From the NCBI GenBank assembly GCA_022432975.1, contig CM039506.1:19905614-19969613 (forward strand): a stretch of 64,000 nucleotides of DNA, given 5' to 3'. The translations under genes were made by a program, and so were the position numbers. Below the pieces are notes generated by a model. It saw only the letters and a list, made by a program, of their open reading frames with translations. It had not been told where the DNA came from and searched no databases. Positions within the stretch are counted from its first letter, which is position 1. Every line of letters begins with the position of its first letter. Positions 18,311 through 31,400 of this stretch are shown here, in pieces. The DNA comes from Begonia masoniana. Taxonomy: Eukaryota > Streptophyta > Magnoliopsida > Cucurbitales > Begoniaceae.

Positions 18311-21300
18311 CTTATGGAACAAATCGATGGAAGAGAAGTTTTTTATGCTTCATCAAACGCATTATTAACTCTTAATTACTCGTCCATGAAGATTCTTGGG
18401 TCCTCAATACACGTCGTTGTCATCACTTCAAGTTAAAACCTTCAAGGTGAAATGGATTACTTAGTTTCTAACCACAAGTCATGTAACACTCAACCTAATT
18501 TGCTTGATATTTTCAACTCTTTTGGAACAAATCGATTGAAGTGAAGTTTCTTATGCTTCATCAAACGCATTACTAAGTCTTAATTACTCGTCCTTGAAGG
18601 TTGTTGTGTCCTCAATACACGTCGTTCTCATCACTTCAAGTTAAAACCTCGAATGTGAAATGGATAACTTAGGTTCTAACCACAAGTCTTGTAACACTTA
18701 ACCTTATTTGCTTGATACGTTCAACTCTTTTGGAACAAATCGATTGAAGTGAAGTTTCTTATGCTTCATCAAACGCATTATTAAGTCTTAATTACTCGTC
18801 CATGAAGGTTCTTGGGACCTCAATACACGTCGTTGTCATCACTTCAAGTTAAAACCTTCAATGTGAAATGGATAACTTAGTTTCTAACCACAAGTCTTGT
18901 AACACTCAACCTAATTTGCTTGATACGTTCAACTCTTTTCGAACAAATCGATTGAAGTGAAGTTTCTTATGCTTCATCAAACGCATTACTAAATCTTAAT
19001 TACTCATCCATGAAGGTTGTTGGGTCCTCAATACACGTCGTTCTCATCACTTCAAGTTAAAACCTCGAATGTGAAATGGATAACTTAGTTTCTAACCACA
19101 AGTCATGTAACACTCAACCTAATTTGCTTGATACGTTCAACTCTTCTGGAACAAATCGATTGAAGTGAAGTTTCTTATGCTTCATCAAACGCTTTACTGT
19201 GTCTTAATTACGCATCATAAAGGTTGTTGGGTACTCAATACACGTCGTTCTCCTCACTTCAAGTTAAAACCTTGAATGTGAAATGGATAACTTAGGTTCT
19301 AACCACAAGTCATGTAGCACTCAACCTCATTTGCTTGATACGTTCAACTCTTTTGGAACAAATCGATTGAAGTGAAGTTTCTTATGCTTCATCAAACGCA
19401 TTATTAAGTCTTAATTACGCGTCCATGAAGGTTATTTTGTCCTCAATACACGTCGTTGTCATCACTTCAAGTTAAAACCTTCAAGGTGAAATGGATAACT
19501 TAGTTTCTAACCACAAGTCATGTAACACTCAACCTAATTTGCTTGATACGTTCAACTCTTTTGGAACAAATCGATTGAAGTGAAGTTTCTTATGCTTCAT
19601 CAAATGCATTACTAAGTCTTAATTACTCATCCATGTAGGTTGTTAGGTCCTCAATACACGTCATTCTCATCACTTCAAGTTAAAACCTCGAATGTGAAAT
19701 GGATAACTTAGTTTCTAACCACAAGTCATGTAACACTGTACCTAATTTGCTTGATACGTTCAACTCTTCTGGAACAAATCGATTGAAGTGAAGTTTCTTA
19801 TGCTTCATTAGACGCTTTACTATGTCTTAATTACGTGTCCATAAAGGTTGTTGGGTACTCAATACACGTCGTTCTCCTCACTTTAAGTTAAATCCTTGAA
19901 TGTGAAATGGATCACTTAGGTTCTAACCACAAGTCATGTAGCACTCAACCTCATTTGCTTGATACGTTCAACTCTTTTGGAACAAATCGATTGAAGTGAA
20001 GTTTCTTATGCTTCATCAAACGCATTATTATGTCTTAATTACTCGTCCATGAAGGTTCTTAGGTCCTTTAAACACGTCGTTGTCATCATTTCAAGTTAAA
20101 ACCTTCAATGTGAAATGGATAACTTAGTTTCTAACCACAAGTCATGTAACACTCAACCTAATTTCCTTGATACGTTCAACTCTTTTGGAACAAATCGATT
20201 GAAGTGAAGTTTTTTATGCTACATCAAACGCATTACTAACTCTTAATTACTCATCCATGAAGGTTGTTGGGTCCTCAATACACGTCGTTCTCATCACTTC
20301 AAGTTAAAACCTCGAATGTGAAATGGATAACTTAGTTTCTAACCACAAGTCATGTAACAATCTACCTAATTTGCTTGATACATTCAACTTTTCTGGAACA
20401 AATCGATTGAAGTGAAGTTTCTTATGCTTCATCAAACGCTTTACTATGTCTTAATTACGCATCATAAAGGTTGTTAGGTACTCAATACACGTCGTTCTCC
20501 TCACTTCAAGTTAAAACCTTGAATGTGAAATAGATAACTTTGGTTCTAACCACAAGTCATGTAACACTCAAACTCATTTGCTTGATACGTTCAACTCTTT
20601 TGGAACAAATCGATTGAAGTGAAGTTTCTTATGCTTCATTAAACGCATTATTAAGTCTTAATTACTCGTCCATGAAGGTTCTTAGGTCCTTAATACACGT
20701 CGTTGTCATCACTTCTAGTTAAAACCTTCAATGTGAAATGGATAACTTAGTTTCTAACCACAAGTCATGTAACACTCAACCTAATTTGCTTGATACGTTC
20801 AACTCTTTTGCAACAAAACGATTGAAGTGAAGTTTCTTATGCTTCAACAAACGCATTACTAAGTCTTTATTACTCGTCCATGAAGGTTGTTGGGTCCTCA
20901 ATACACGTCGTTCTCATCACTTAAAGTTAAAACCTCGAATGTGAAATTGATAACTTAGGTTCTAACCACAAGTCATGTAACACTCAACCTTATTTGATTG
21001 ATACGTTCAACTCTTTTGGAACAAATCGAATTAAGTGAAGTTTCTTATGCTTCATCAAACGCATTACTAAGTCTTAATTACTCGTCCATGAAGTTTCTTG
21101 GGACCTCAATACACGTCGTTGTCATCACTTCAAGTTAAAACCTTCAATGTGAAATGGATAACTTAGTTTCTAACCACAAGTCTTGTAACACTCAACCTAA
21201 TTTGCTTGATACGTTCAACTCTTTTCGAACAAATCGATTGAAGTGAAGTTTCTTATGCTTCATCAAACGCATTACTAAGTCTTAATTACTCGTCCATGAA

Positions 21301-24300
21301 GGTTGTTGGGTCCTCAATACACGTCGTTCTAATCACTTCAAGTTAAAACCTCGAATGTGAAATGGATAACTTAGTTTCTAACCACAAGTCATGTAACACT
21401 CAACCTAATTTGCTTGATACGTTCAACTCTTCTGGAACAAATCGATTGAAGTGAAGTTTCTTATGCTTCATCAAACGCTTTACTATGTCTTAATTACGCA
21501 TCATAAAGGTTGTTGGGTACTCAATACACGTCGTTCTCCTCACTTTAAGTTAAAACCTTAAATGTGAAATAGATAACTTAGGTTCTAACCACAAGTCATG
21601 TAACACTCAACCTCATTTGCTTGATACGTTTAACTTTTTTGGAACAAATCGATTGAAGTGAAATTTCTTATGCTTCGTCAAATGCATTATTAAGTCTTAA
21701 TTACTCGTCCATGAAGGTTCTTTGGTCCTCAATACACGTCGTTGTCATCACTTCAAGTTAAAACCTTCAAGGTGAAATGGATAACTTAGTTTCTAACCAC
21801 AAGTCATGTAACACTCAACCTAATTTGCTTGATACGTTCAACTCTTTTGGAACAAATCGATTGAAGTGAAGTTTCTTATGCTTCATCAAACGCATTACTA
21901 AGTCTTAATTACTCGTCCATGAAGGTTGTTGGTTCCTTAACACATGTCGTTCTCATCACTTCAAGTTAAAACCTCGAATGTGAAATGGATAACTTAGTTT
22001 CTAACCACAAGTCATGTAACACTCAACCTAATTTGCTTGATACGTTCAACTCTTTTGCAACAAAACGATTGAAGTGAAGTTTCTTATGCTTCAACAAACG
22101 CATTACTAAGTCTTAATTACTCGTCCATGAAGGTTGTTGGGTCCTCAATACACGTCGTTCTCATCACTTAAAGTTAAAACCTCGAATGTGAAATTGATAA
22201 CTTAGGTTCTAACCACAAGTCATGTAACACTCAACCTTATTTGATTGATACGTTCAACTCTTTTGGAACAAATCGAATGAAGTGAAGTTTCTTATGCTTC
22301 ATCAAACGCATTACTAAGTCTTAATTACTCGTCCATTAAGGTTCTTGGGACCTCAATACACGTCGTTGTCATCACTTCAAGTTAAAACCTTCAATGTGAA
22401 ATGGATAACTTAGTTTCTAACCACAAGTCTTGTAACACTCAACCTAATTTGCTTGATACGTTCAACTCTTTTCGAACAAATCGATTGAAGTGAAGTTTCT
22501 TATGCTTCATCAAACGCATTACTAAGTCTTAATTACTCGTCCATGAAGGTTGTTGGGTCCTCAATACACGTCGTTCTAATCACTTCAAGTTAAAACCTCG
22601 AATGTGAAATGGATAACTTAGTTTCTAACCACAAGTCATGTAACACTCAACCTAATTTGCTTGATACGTTCAACTCTTCTAGAACAAATCGATTGAAGTG
22701 ATGTTTCTTATGCTTCATCAAACGCTTTACTATGTCTTAATTACGCATCATAAAGGTTCTTTGGTCCTCAATACACGTCGTTCTCCTCACTTTAAGTTAA
22801 AACCTTCAAGGTGAAATGGATAAGTTAGTTTCTAACCACAAGTCATGTAACACTCAACCTAATTTGCTTGATACGTTCAACTCTTTTGGAACAAATCGAT
22901 TGAAGTGAAGTTTCTTATGCTTCATCAAACGCATTACTAAGTCTTAATTACTCGTCCATGAAGGTTGTTGGTTCCTTAATACATGTCGTTCTCATCACTT
23001 CAAGTTAAAACCTCGAATGTGAAATGGATAACTTAGTTTCTAACCACAAGTCATGTAACACTCAACCTAATTTGCTTGATACGTTCAACTCTTCTGGAAC
23101 AAATCGATTGAAGTGAAGTTTCTTATGCTTCATCAAACGCTTTACTATGTGTTAATTACGCGTCCGTAAAGGTTGTTGGGTACTCAATACACGTCGTTCT
23201 CCTCACTTCATGTTAAAACCTTGAATGTGAAATGGATAACTTTGGTTCTAACCACAAGTCATGTAGCACTCAACCTCATTTGCTTGATACGTTCAACTCT
23301 TTTGGAACAAATCGATTGAAGTGAAGTTTCTTACGCTTAATCAGACGCATTATTAAGTCTTAATTACTCGTCCATGAAGGTTGTTGGGTCCTCAATACAC
23401 GGCATTGTTATAACTTCAAGTTAAAACCTTAAATGTGAAATGGATAAATTAGGTTCTAACCACGTCTCATGTAACACTCAACCTAATTTTCTTAATACGT
23501 TCAACGCTTTTGGAACAAATCGATTGAAGTGACGTTTCTTATGCTTCATCAAACGCTTTTCTAAGTCTTAATTACACGTCCATGAAGGTTGTTGGGTACT
23601 CAATACACGTCGTTCTCATCACTTCAAGTTAAAACCTTTAATGTGAAATAGATAACTTAGGTTTTTACCACAAGTCATGTAGCACTCAACCTCATTTTCT
23701 TGATACGCTCAACTCTGTTGGAACAAATCGATTGAAGTGATGTTTCTTATGCTTCATCAAACGGTTTACTAATACTTAATTACGCGTCCATGAAGGTGTT
23801 TGGGTACTCAATACATGTCGTTCTTATCACTTCAAGTGTAAAACTATAATGTGAAATGGATAACTTAGGTTCTTACTTCAAGTAATGTAGCACTCAACTT
23901 CATTTGCTTGATACGCTCAACTCTTTTGGAACAAATCGATTGAAGTGACGTTTCTTATGCTCTATCAAACGCATTATTAAGTCTTAATTAGTCGTCCATG
24001 AAGGTTGTTGGGTCTTCAATACACGTCGTTGTCATCACTTCAAGTCAAAACCTTCAATGTGAAATGGATAACTTAGTTTCTAACCACAGGTCATGTAACA
24101 CTCAACTTAATTTGCTTGATAAGTTCAACTCTTTTGGAACAAATCGATTGAAGTGAAGTTTCTTATGCTTCATCAAACGCATGACTAAGTCTTAATTACT
24201 CGTCCATGAAGGTTGTTGGTTCCTTAATTCACGTCGTTCTCGTCACTTCAAGTTAAAACCTCGAATGTGAAATGGATAACTTAGTTTCTAACCACAGGTC

Positions 24301-24656
24301 ATGTAACACTCAACCTAATTTGCTTGATACGTTCAACTCTTTTGGAACAAATCGATTGAAGTGAAGTTTCTTATGCTTCATCAAACGCATTGCTAACTCT
24401 TAATTACGTGTCCATGAAGGTTGTTGGGTCCTCAATACACGTCGTTCTCATCACTTCAAGTTAAAACCTCGAATGTGAAATGGATAACTTAGGTTCTAAC
24501 CACAAGTCTTGTAACACTCAACCTAATTTGCTTGATACGTTCAACTCTTTTGGAACAAATCGATTGAAGTGAAGTTTCTTATGCTTCATCAAACGCATTA
24601 CTAAGTCTTAATTACTCGTCCATGAAGGTTGTTGGGTCCTCAATATACGTTGTTCT
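18311..24656. repeat. 208 bp satellite array, block 2, with trimer higher-order units
   Basis: About 30 monomers. Three types, told apart by GTTGTCATC...CCTTCAA, GTTCTCATC...CCTCGAA and GTTCTCCTC...CCTTGAA, mostly follow each other A-B-C, giving a unit of about 624 bp. The type C landmark ATAAAGGTTGTT lies at 19217, 19841 (624 bp on) and 20464 (623 bp on). Two-monomer A-B steps interrupt the pattern. From about 22.8 kb more divergent types appear (GACGTTTCTTATG, CCTATAATG, ACACGGC). No gene is present. Confidence 0.95.
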
Positions 24657-25169
24657 TGTAACAACCCTGGCCAGGAGCCGTCACGTGTTCATATCCTTTC
24701 ATGTATCGTTTGCTTGACTTTTACTATTATTACATTCACTTACTATCTCTCAACAGACTTTCACATTCTACATATATATTTTTTTTTCTAAACTGGTAAT
24801 AGAGACGCAGAACCATTAAGGGAGACGAACCCTCTCATGCCCGACTTCCCACGCCTCGTCGGCTCAAACTTTCACAGAGTCGAGCGGCTAGACTCAGTCA
24901 TCGGTTTCTTGACAATCTCGGGAAAAGAGGAAGTGCCCTCAATTCTCTTAACATAATACCACACGGGTTTTGCATGGGTTGCATGCATTGACAACCCTCA
25001 GTAATTTAGTCGTCCGGTCATCACGTGCATTACGCGTGACTCGCTTAACATCGCCTAAAAGAAGACATCTTCCGGTGGGCACGTGGTGTAACGACCCCTG
25101 TTCCCAGCAAGATATTGTCCGCTCTGGGGATTGGGCCGCAGCCCAATATCCTCCCCTCACGGCTTTGTT

Positions 25170-25275
25170 TGGCGAGAACTTCCCGGAAGGTCACCCAACC
25201 TGGAATTGCTCTCGCCTAAGCACTTTTAACTTCGGAGTTCTTATGGGATCCGTTGTCAATTGTGCTCCAAAACGC
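25170..25275 (-). ncRNA. 5S rRNA-like segment in Cassandra LTR 1
   Basis: On the minus strand it reads GGATCCCATAAGAACTCCGA, then a box A-like GTTAAAAGTGCTTAGGCGAG, and box C-like GGTGACCTTCCGGGAAGT. This aligns along most of plant 5S rRNA and includes the internal RNA polymerase III control regions. It is diverged (for example AAAAGTGCTT where 5S has AAGCGTGCTT), so it is a retroelement promoter rather than a ribosomal gene. Confidence 0.88.
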
Positions 25276-25618
25276 ATCTTGCTATTTAGGGAGGGATCTC
25301 TTACATATGTTTCATTTCCACATACTTCCCCAAGCGCTTGTGGGATTGTGACGACCCCCTCTTTACGACCCGTCACCTTCCGGCTCGCCCGCGCGGACGT
25401 ACCGCCATCCGGGTTCCGGTTCGTGCAGCCATCGTACCATACTTACAGATCCGGGTCATCACAATCACCCCCCCTTGGGGGGCCCAACGTCCTCGTTGGC
25501 CACAATTCCGGTTGGGTATAGGCTCTGATACCATTTGTAACGACCCCTGTTCCCAGCAAGATATTGTCTGCTCTGGGGATTGGGCCGCAGCCCAATATCC
25601 TCCCCTCACGGCTTTGTT

Positions 25619-25724
25619 TGGCGAGAACTTCCCGGAAGGTCACCCAACCTGGAATTGCTCTCGCCGAAGCACTTTTAACTTCGGAGTTCTTATGGGATCC
25701 GTTGTCAATTGTGCTCCAAAACGC
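25619..25724 (-). ncRNA. 5S rRNA-like segment in Cassandra LTR 2
   Basis: Same layout as LTR 1, with GGATCCCATAAGAACTCCGA and box C-like GGTGACCTTCCGGGAAGT on the minus strand. It differs from LTR 1 by scattered bases. Confidence 0.87.
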
Positions 25725-26066
25725 GTCTTGCTATGTTGGGAGGATCTCTTTACATATGTTTCATTTCCACATACTTCCCCAAGCGCTGTGGGATTGTGAC
25801 GACCCCCTTTTTACGACCCGTCACCTTCCGGTTCGCCCGCGCGGACGTACCGCCATCCGGGTTCCGGTTCGTGCAGCCATCGTACCATACTTACAGATCC
25901 GGGTCATCACAATCACCCCCCCTCGGGGGCCCAACGTCCTCGTTGGCCACAATTCCGGTTGGGTACAGGCTCGGATACCATTTGTAACGACCCCGTTTCC
26001 CAGCAAGATATTGTCCGCTCTGGGGATCTGGCCGCAGCCCAATATCCTCCCCTCACGGCTTTGTTT

Positions 26067-26172
26067 GGCGAGAGCACTTCCCGGGAGGTCACCCAACCTG
26101 GAATTACTCTCGCCGGAGTACGCTTAACTTCGGAGTTCTTATGGGATCCGTCGTCAATTGAGCTCCAAAACG
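26067..26172 (-). ncRNA. 5S rRNA-like segment in Cassandra LTR 3
   Basis: The closest of the three to genuine 5S: box A-like GTTAAGCGTACTCCGGCGAG and box C-like GGTGACCTCCCGGGAAGT on the minus strand. In element orientation this is the upstream LTR, the one whose promoter would drive transcription. Confidence 0.88.
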
Positions 26173-26459
26173 CGTCTTGCTATTTAGGGAGGGATCTCTT
26201 ACATATGTTTCATTTCCACATACTTCCCCAAGCGCTTGTGCGATTGTGACGACCCCCTCTTTACGACCCGTCACCTTCCGGCTCGCCCGCGCGGACGTAC
26301 CGCCATCCGGGTTCCGGTTCGTGCAGCCATCGTACCATACTTACAGATCCGGGTCATCACACGTGGGCCTCGCGTGCTAAATTAAAATATCATCCGGTCG
26401 CTAAACGACAAAACACACTTTACATCTTCCGGTCGCTAATCGACAAAACACATTTTACA

Positions 26460-26765
26460 TCTTCCGGTGACGTCATCTGGAAGACTAAACCATCAAACAA
26501 CTACCCTTCGGCATCTGCCGATGACGTCAGCCGGAAGACTAAACCATCAAACAATTACCCTTCGGCATCTGCCGATGACGTCAGCCGGAAGACTAAACCA
26601 TCAAACAATTAACCTTCGGCACCTGCCGATGACGTCAACCGGAAGACTAAACCATCAACAACTATTCTTTCGGCATCTGCCGATGACATCAGCCGGAAGA
26701 CTAAACCATCAACAACTATTCTTTTGGCATCTGCCGATGACGTCAGCCGCAAGACTACCTCTTCC
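26460..26765 (-). repeat. 54 bp tandem repeats with TGACGTCA in the solo LTR
   Basis: Six TGACGTCA-type sites at 26468, 26522, 26576, 26630, 26684 (changed to TGACATCA) and 26738, exactly 54 bp apart, each in GCCGATGACGTCAGCCGGAA-like context with a shared AAGACTAAACCATCAA. This is an expanded form of the three-site region of the element 1 LTR (2611-2710). The open frame across it merely reads through the repeats. Confidence 0.93.
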
Positions 26766-27117
26766 AGCTTCCGTCTTACGGTAGAGAACTCTAAATCATC
26801 AAATGACTCCTTCCAACAGAAAGAAAACACAACTCATTCAAAATGCATATAGCGGAAGACTTAAGCAACAGACCATTTATAAATCTATATAATCATTCCC
26901 TGACTCAGTGATCCACTAGACAGTTCCAAAGCTCAACGTTTTAAAATAATCTCATCCTACTTAAACTACCATATTCTTTAACATACTGTAACTTAAGAGT
27001 CTTAACCAGGGGTCATAAATCGCCTCTCCAGTCCCGCACTGTCACCTTGAGCATCCTCCAGCAACCAGCCTTAAGCATCCTCTTTGCACATAACATCCTC
27101 ACCTGAACCTTCTTCAC

Positions 27118-28149
27118 CTACACCATAAGGTTTAACTATAAGCCTAATGCTTAGTAAGGAATGCATGCTGACAGATATACATGAGTACACAATTTAAAAA
27201 GACATAAGTTCATTAACCATTCATCAATCGTGTTCATCTTTATCATTTACATGACATGTATTAAGGCAGGAGACGAGGGAGGAAGACAGGGTACATAGTC
27301 ATTTGCCTATCGCGGCAGTCATACATAATCAATTGCCTATCGCGGCAATCATGATACATCACTCGGCCTCCCCCAGTGGGAGAATTCGCGAGCCATACAT
27401 ATCATTAACTCGGCCTCCACCAGTGGGAGAATTCGCGAGCCATACATATCATTATCTCGGCCTCCACCAGTGGGAGAATTCGCGAGTCATACTTAACATA
27501 GTCTTTTCCCCCGTTCTGCACTTAATCATGGTTACATTTACTTTTCATGTTCTCAACTTAATCATAAACGTGGACATAATACATAGACATGAGGTTCATA
27601 GAGAAAAGTCTTACCATAATGGCAAGTAAAACATCCTGTAACTTACATTTACTTACGTAAATACTTCATATCATGGAAAATAGATAGTTGTAGTCAACAG
27701 ACAAACATCACAGTGATTTCCTAATACCCTTGCAGTGTAGGGCCCTAGTGGCCGGAAATCTTAATACATTCACTTACCTGGATTCCTTAGCGATCCGAAC
27801 TTCCTCTCTTTAACTTCTTCACCTAAAACATGTACATTACAGTAGTTAAAACAAAGTCCTAATAGTCCTAATCATAAACCATCCTAGGATCTAATAGCTA
27901 AAGTCATTCCGATTCCTCTGTTTGACACACTACAGTCTGAAATCCGAAACTAGGTGGACAAGTTTTTACCATTGGTTAAATCCGAGTTGGTTACTTAAAA
28001 TGTTCAGAATCGATACGGGATGACATTTCTACTCTCAGATTTTAAAAAGTCTTAAACTACTCGGCCACTGCTAAAAAAATCCGAACTCAGTGCCGAGCTG
28101 AAAACAGAGCTCTATTTACTAATGAATGACTACATTATCCATTTCATAC
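27118..28149 (-). other. Predicted leader introns and 45 nt mini-exon, solo LTR
   Basis: Minus strand: intron 1 28149 to 27823 (donor CGAG|GTATGAA, acceptor CATGTTTTAG|GTGAAG), mini-exon 27822 to 27778 (45 nt), intron 2 27777 to 27118 (donor CCAG|GTAAGTG, branch-like TTACTAAG, acceptor TATGGTGTAG|GTGAAG). It has the same architecture as element 1 although the intron sequence differs. Inference. Confidence 0.5.
27362..27500. repeat. 47 bp direct repeats in the solo LTR
   Basis: Three copies of CTCGGCCTCC(A/C)CCAGTGGGAGAATTCGCGAG-type units starting at 27362, 27409 and 27456. They are preceded by two copies of a TTGCCTATCGCGGCA unit near 27302 and 27331. They lie in predicted intron 2. Confidence 0.88.
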
Positions 28150-28471
28150 CTCGGGTGTGGATTTGCAGAGAAGAGCAAGCTCGAAACCAGCCGTCGGTAA
28201 GGGAAGTTCTGGTAGCCGAGAGCAAGAACTTGGGAAAGAAGGAATCGCCGAGAGGGAATGTCGGCTACAGTGGTAATAAATGAGGTTTAAGGTTTCCATT
28301 TCCTATTTATACCTAATCCATCAATTTCAATTACAAAACTGCCACCCAACCTAGTTTTACTCAACTTGTAATAATTTTATCTTAACATTAAATTTAAATC
28401 ATAAAGGTTAAATAAGAGGGTGACGATGAAAATGGTCAGAAAATCACCTGGCCGAAATGTCGGGTGTTACA

Positions 28472-31400
28472 GTTCTCATCACTTCAAGTTAAAACCTCGA
28501 ATGTGAAATGGATAACTTAGGTTCTAACCACAAGTCTTGTAACACTCCACCTTATTTGCTTGATACGTTTAACTCTTTTGGAACAAATCGATTGAAGTGA
28601 ATTTTCTTATGCTTCATCAAACGCATGATTAAGTATTAATTACTCGTCCATGAAGGTTCTTGGTCCTCAATACACGTCGTTGTCATCACTTCAAGTTAAA
28701 ACCTTCAATTGGAAAAGGATAACTTAGTTTCTAACCACAAGTCTTGTAACACTCAACCTAATTTGCTTGATACGTTCAACTCTTTTGGAACAAATCGATT
28801 GAAGTGAAGTTTCTTATGCTTCATCAAATGCATTACTAAGTCTTAATTACTCATCCATGTAGGTTGTTGGGTCCTCAATACACGTCGTTCTCATCACTTC
28901 AAGTTAAAACCTCGAATGTGAAATGGATAACTTAGTTTCTAAACACTAGTCATATAACACTCTACCTAATTTGCTTGATACGTTCAACTCTTCTGGAACA
29001 AATCGATTGAAGTGAAGTTTCTTATGCTTCATCAGACGCTTTACTATGCCTTAATTACGTGTCCATAAAGGTTGTTGGGTGCTCAATACACGTCGTTCTC
29101 CTCACTTCAAGTTAAAACCTTGAATGTGAAATGGATAACTTAGGTTCTAACCACAAGTCTTGTAGCGCTCAACCTCATTTGCTTGATACGTTCAACTCTT
29201 TTGGAACAAATCGATTGAAGTGAAGTTTCTTGAGCTTCATCAAACGCATTATTAAGTCTTAATTTCTGGTCCATGAAGGTTCTTAGGTCCTTAATACACG
29301 TCGATGTCATCACTTCAAATTAAAACCTTCAATGTGAAATGGATAACTTAGTTTCTATCCACAAGTCATGTAACACTCAACCTAATTTGCTTGATACGTT
29401 CAACTCTTTTGGAACAAATCGATTGAAGTGAAGTTTCTTATGCTTCATAAAACGCTTTACAATGTGTTAATTACACGTCCATAAAGGTTGTTGGGTACTA
29501 AAGACACGCCGTTCTCCTCACTTCAAGTTAAAACCTTGAATGTGAAATGGATAACTTAGGTTCTAACCACAAGTCATGTAGCACTCAACCTCATTTGCTT
29601 GATACGTTCAACTCTTTTGGAACAAATCGATTGAAGTGAAGTTTCTTACGCTTAATCAGACGTATTACTAAGTCTTAATTACTCGTCCATGAAGGTTGTT
29701 GGGTCCTCAATACACGTCGTTCTCATCACTTCAAGTTAAAACCTTAAATGTGAAATGGATAATCTAAGTTCTAACCACATGTCATGTAACACTCAACCTA
29801 ATTTGCTTAATACGTTCAACGTTTTGGAACAAATCGATTGAAGTGACGTTTTTTATGCTTCATCAAACGCTTTACTTAGTCTTAATTACGCGTCCATGAA
29901 GGTTGTTGGGTACTCAATACACGTCGTTCTCATCACTTCAAGTTAAAACCTATAATGTGAAATAGATAACTTAGGTTCTTACCACAAGTCATGTAGCACT
30001 CAACCTCATTTTCTTGATACGCTCAACTCTGTTGGAACAAATCGATTGAAGTGACGTTTCTTATGCTTCATCAAACGCTTTACTAATACTTAATTACGCG
30101 TCCATGAAGGTGGTTGGGTACTCAATACATGTCGTTCTCATCACTTCAAGTTAAAAACTATAATGTGAAATGGATAACTTAGATCTTACCTCAACTAATG
30201 TAGCACTCAACCTCATTTGCTTGATACGCTTAACTCTTTTGGAACAAATCGATTGAAGTGACGTTTCTTATGCTCTATCAAACGCATTATTAAGTCTTAA
30301 CTACTCGTCCATGAAGGTTGTTGGGTCCTCAATACACGTCGTTGTAATCACTTCAAGTTAAAACCTTCAAAGTGAAATGGATAACTTAGTTTCTAACCAC
30401 AAGTCATGTAACACTCAACGTAATTTGCTTGATACGTTCAACTCTTTTGGAACAAATCGATTTAAGTGAAGTTTCTTATGCTTCATCAAACGCATTACGA
30501 ATTCTTAATTACTCGTCCATGAAGATTGTTGGGTCCTCAATACACGTCGTTCTCATCACTTCAATTTAAAACCTCGAATGTGAAATGGATAACTTAGGTT
30601 CTAACCACAAGTCTTGTAACACTCAACCTTATTTGATTGATACGTTCAACTCTTTTGGAACAAATCGAATGAAGTGAAGTTTCTTATGCTTCATCAAACG
30701 CAATATTAAGTCTTAATTACTCGTCCATGAAGGTTCTTGGGACCTCAATACACGTCGTTGTCATCACTTCAAGTTAAAACCTTCAATCTGAAATGGATAA
30801 CTTAGTTTCTAACCACAAGTCTTGTAACACTCAACCTAATTTGCTTGATACGTTCAACTCTTTTGGAACAAATCGATTGAAGTGAAGTTTCTTATGCTTC
30901 ATCAAACGCATTACTAAGTCTTAATTACTCGTCCATGAAGGTTGTTGGGTCCTCAATACACGTCGTTGTCATCACTTCAAGTTAAAACCTTCTATGTGGA
31001 ATGGATAACTTAGTTTCTAACCACATGTCAAGTACCACTAAACCTAATTTGCTTGATACGTTCAACTCTTTTGGAACAAATCGATTGAAGTGAAGTTTCT
31101 TATTCTTCATCAAACGCATTACTAAGTCTTAATTACACGTCCATGAAGGTGGTTGGGTCCTCAATACACGTCGTTCTCATCACTTCAAGTTAAAACCTTA
31201 AATGTGAAATGGATAACTTAGTTTCTAACCACAAGTCATGTAACACTCAACCTAATTTGCTTGATACGTTCAACGCTTTTGGAACAAATCGATTGAAGTG
31301 ACGTTTCTTATGCTTCATCAAACGCTTTATTAAGTCTTAATTACGCATCCATGAAGGTTGTTGGGTACTCAATACACGTTGTTCTCATCACTTCAAGTTA

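Larger units (their letters stand above)
25087..26361 (-). mobile_element. Cassandra-type TRIM as a three-LTR tandem
   Basis: Three LTRs of 376-379 bp (25087-25463, 25536-25911, 25983-26361) separated by two internal regions of only 71-72 bp, flanked by target duplication CGTGG (25082-25086, 26362-26366). Each LTR has a 5S rRNA-like stretch on the minus strand. Each internal region has an initiator-Met primer site on the minus strand (25522-25533 exact; 25969-25980 with one mismatch) and a G-rich polypurine tract at its other end. LTR, primer site, tiny interior and 5S-derived promoter are the marks of Cassandra. It is non-autonomous with no coding capacity; overlapping open frames here are spurious. 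Confidence 0.93.
24657..28471 (-). mobile_element. Solo LTR related to element 1, split by a Cassandra
   Basis: Begins TGTAACAACCCTGGCC and ends GAAATGTCGGGTGTTACA; the latter is the reverse complement of the element 1 LTR start. Flanked by GTTCT on both sides (24652-24656, 28472-28476), so it is a complete LTR left by LTR-LTR recombination. Without the Cassandra and its duplication it is about 2535 bp. The 28.0-28.47 kb part closely matches the element 1 LTR, but the U5 half differs, so it is a related family or subfamily. TATA box on the minus strand at 28304-28311. Confidence 0.92.

Noticed and set aside
25170..26172. Possible genuine 5S rRNA genes.
   Set aside because: The 5S-like part is diverged, embedded in 376-379 bp LTRs with primer site and target duplication, and not in a 5S tandem array.
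24948..26380. Many open frames of 60-190 aa in both directions.
   Set aside because: They lie in the three Cassandra LTRs, which are non-coding and repeat the same peptide pieces; the 5S-like promoter and LTR structure explain the sequence.
26467..26784. Plus-strand frame with repeated LPMTS(A/S/T)GRLNHQ units.
   Set aside because: The 54 bp unit is a multiple of three, so it stays open by chance; it lies on the antisense strand of a solo LTR.
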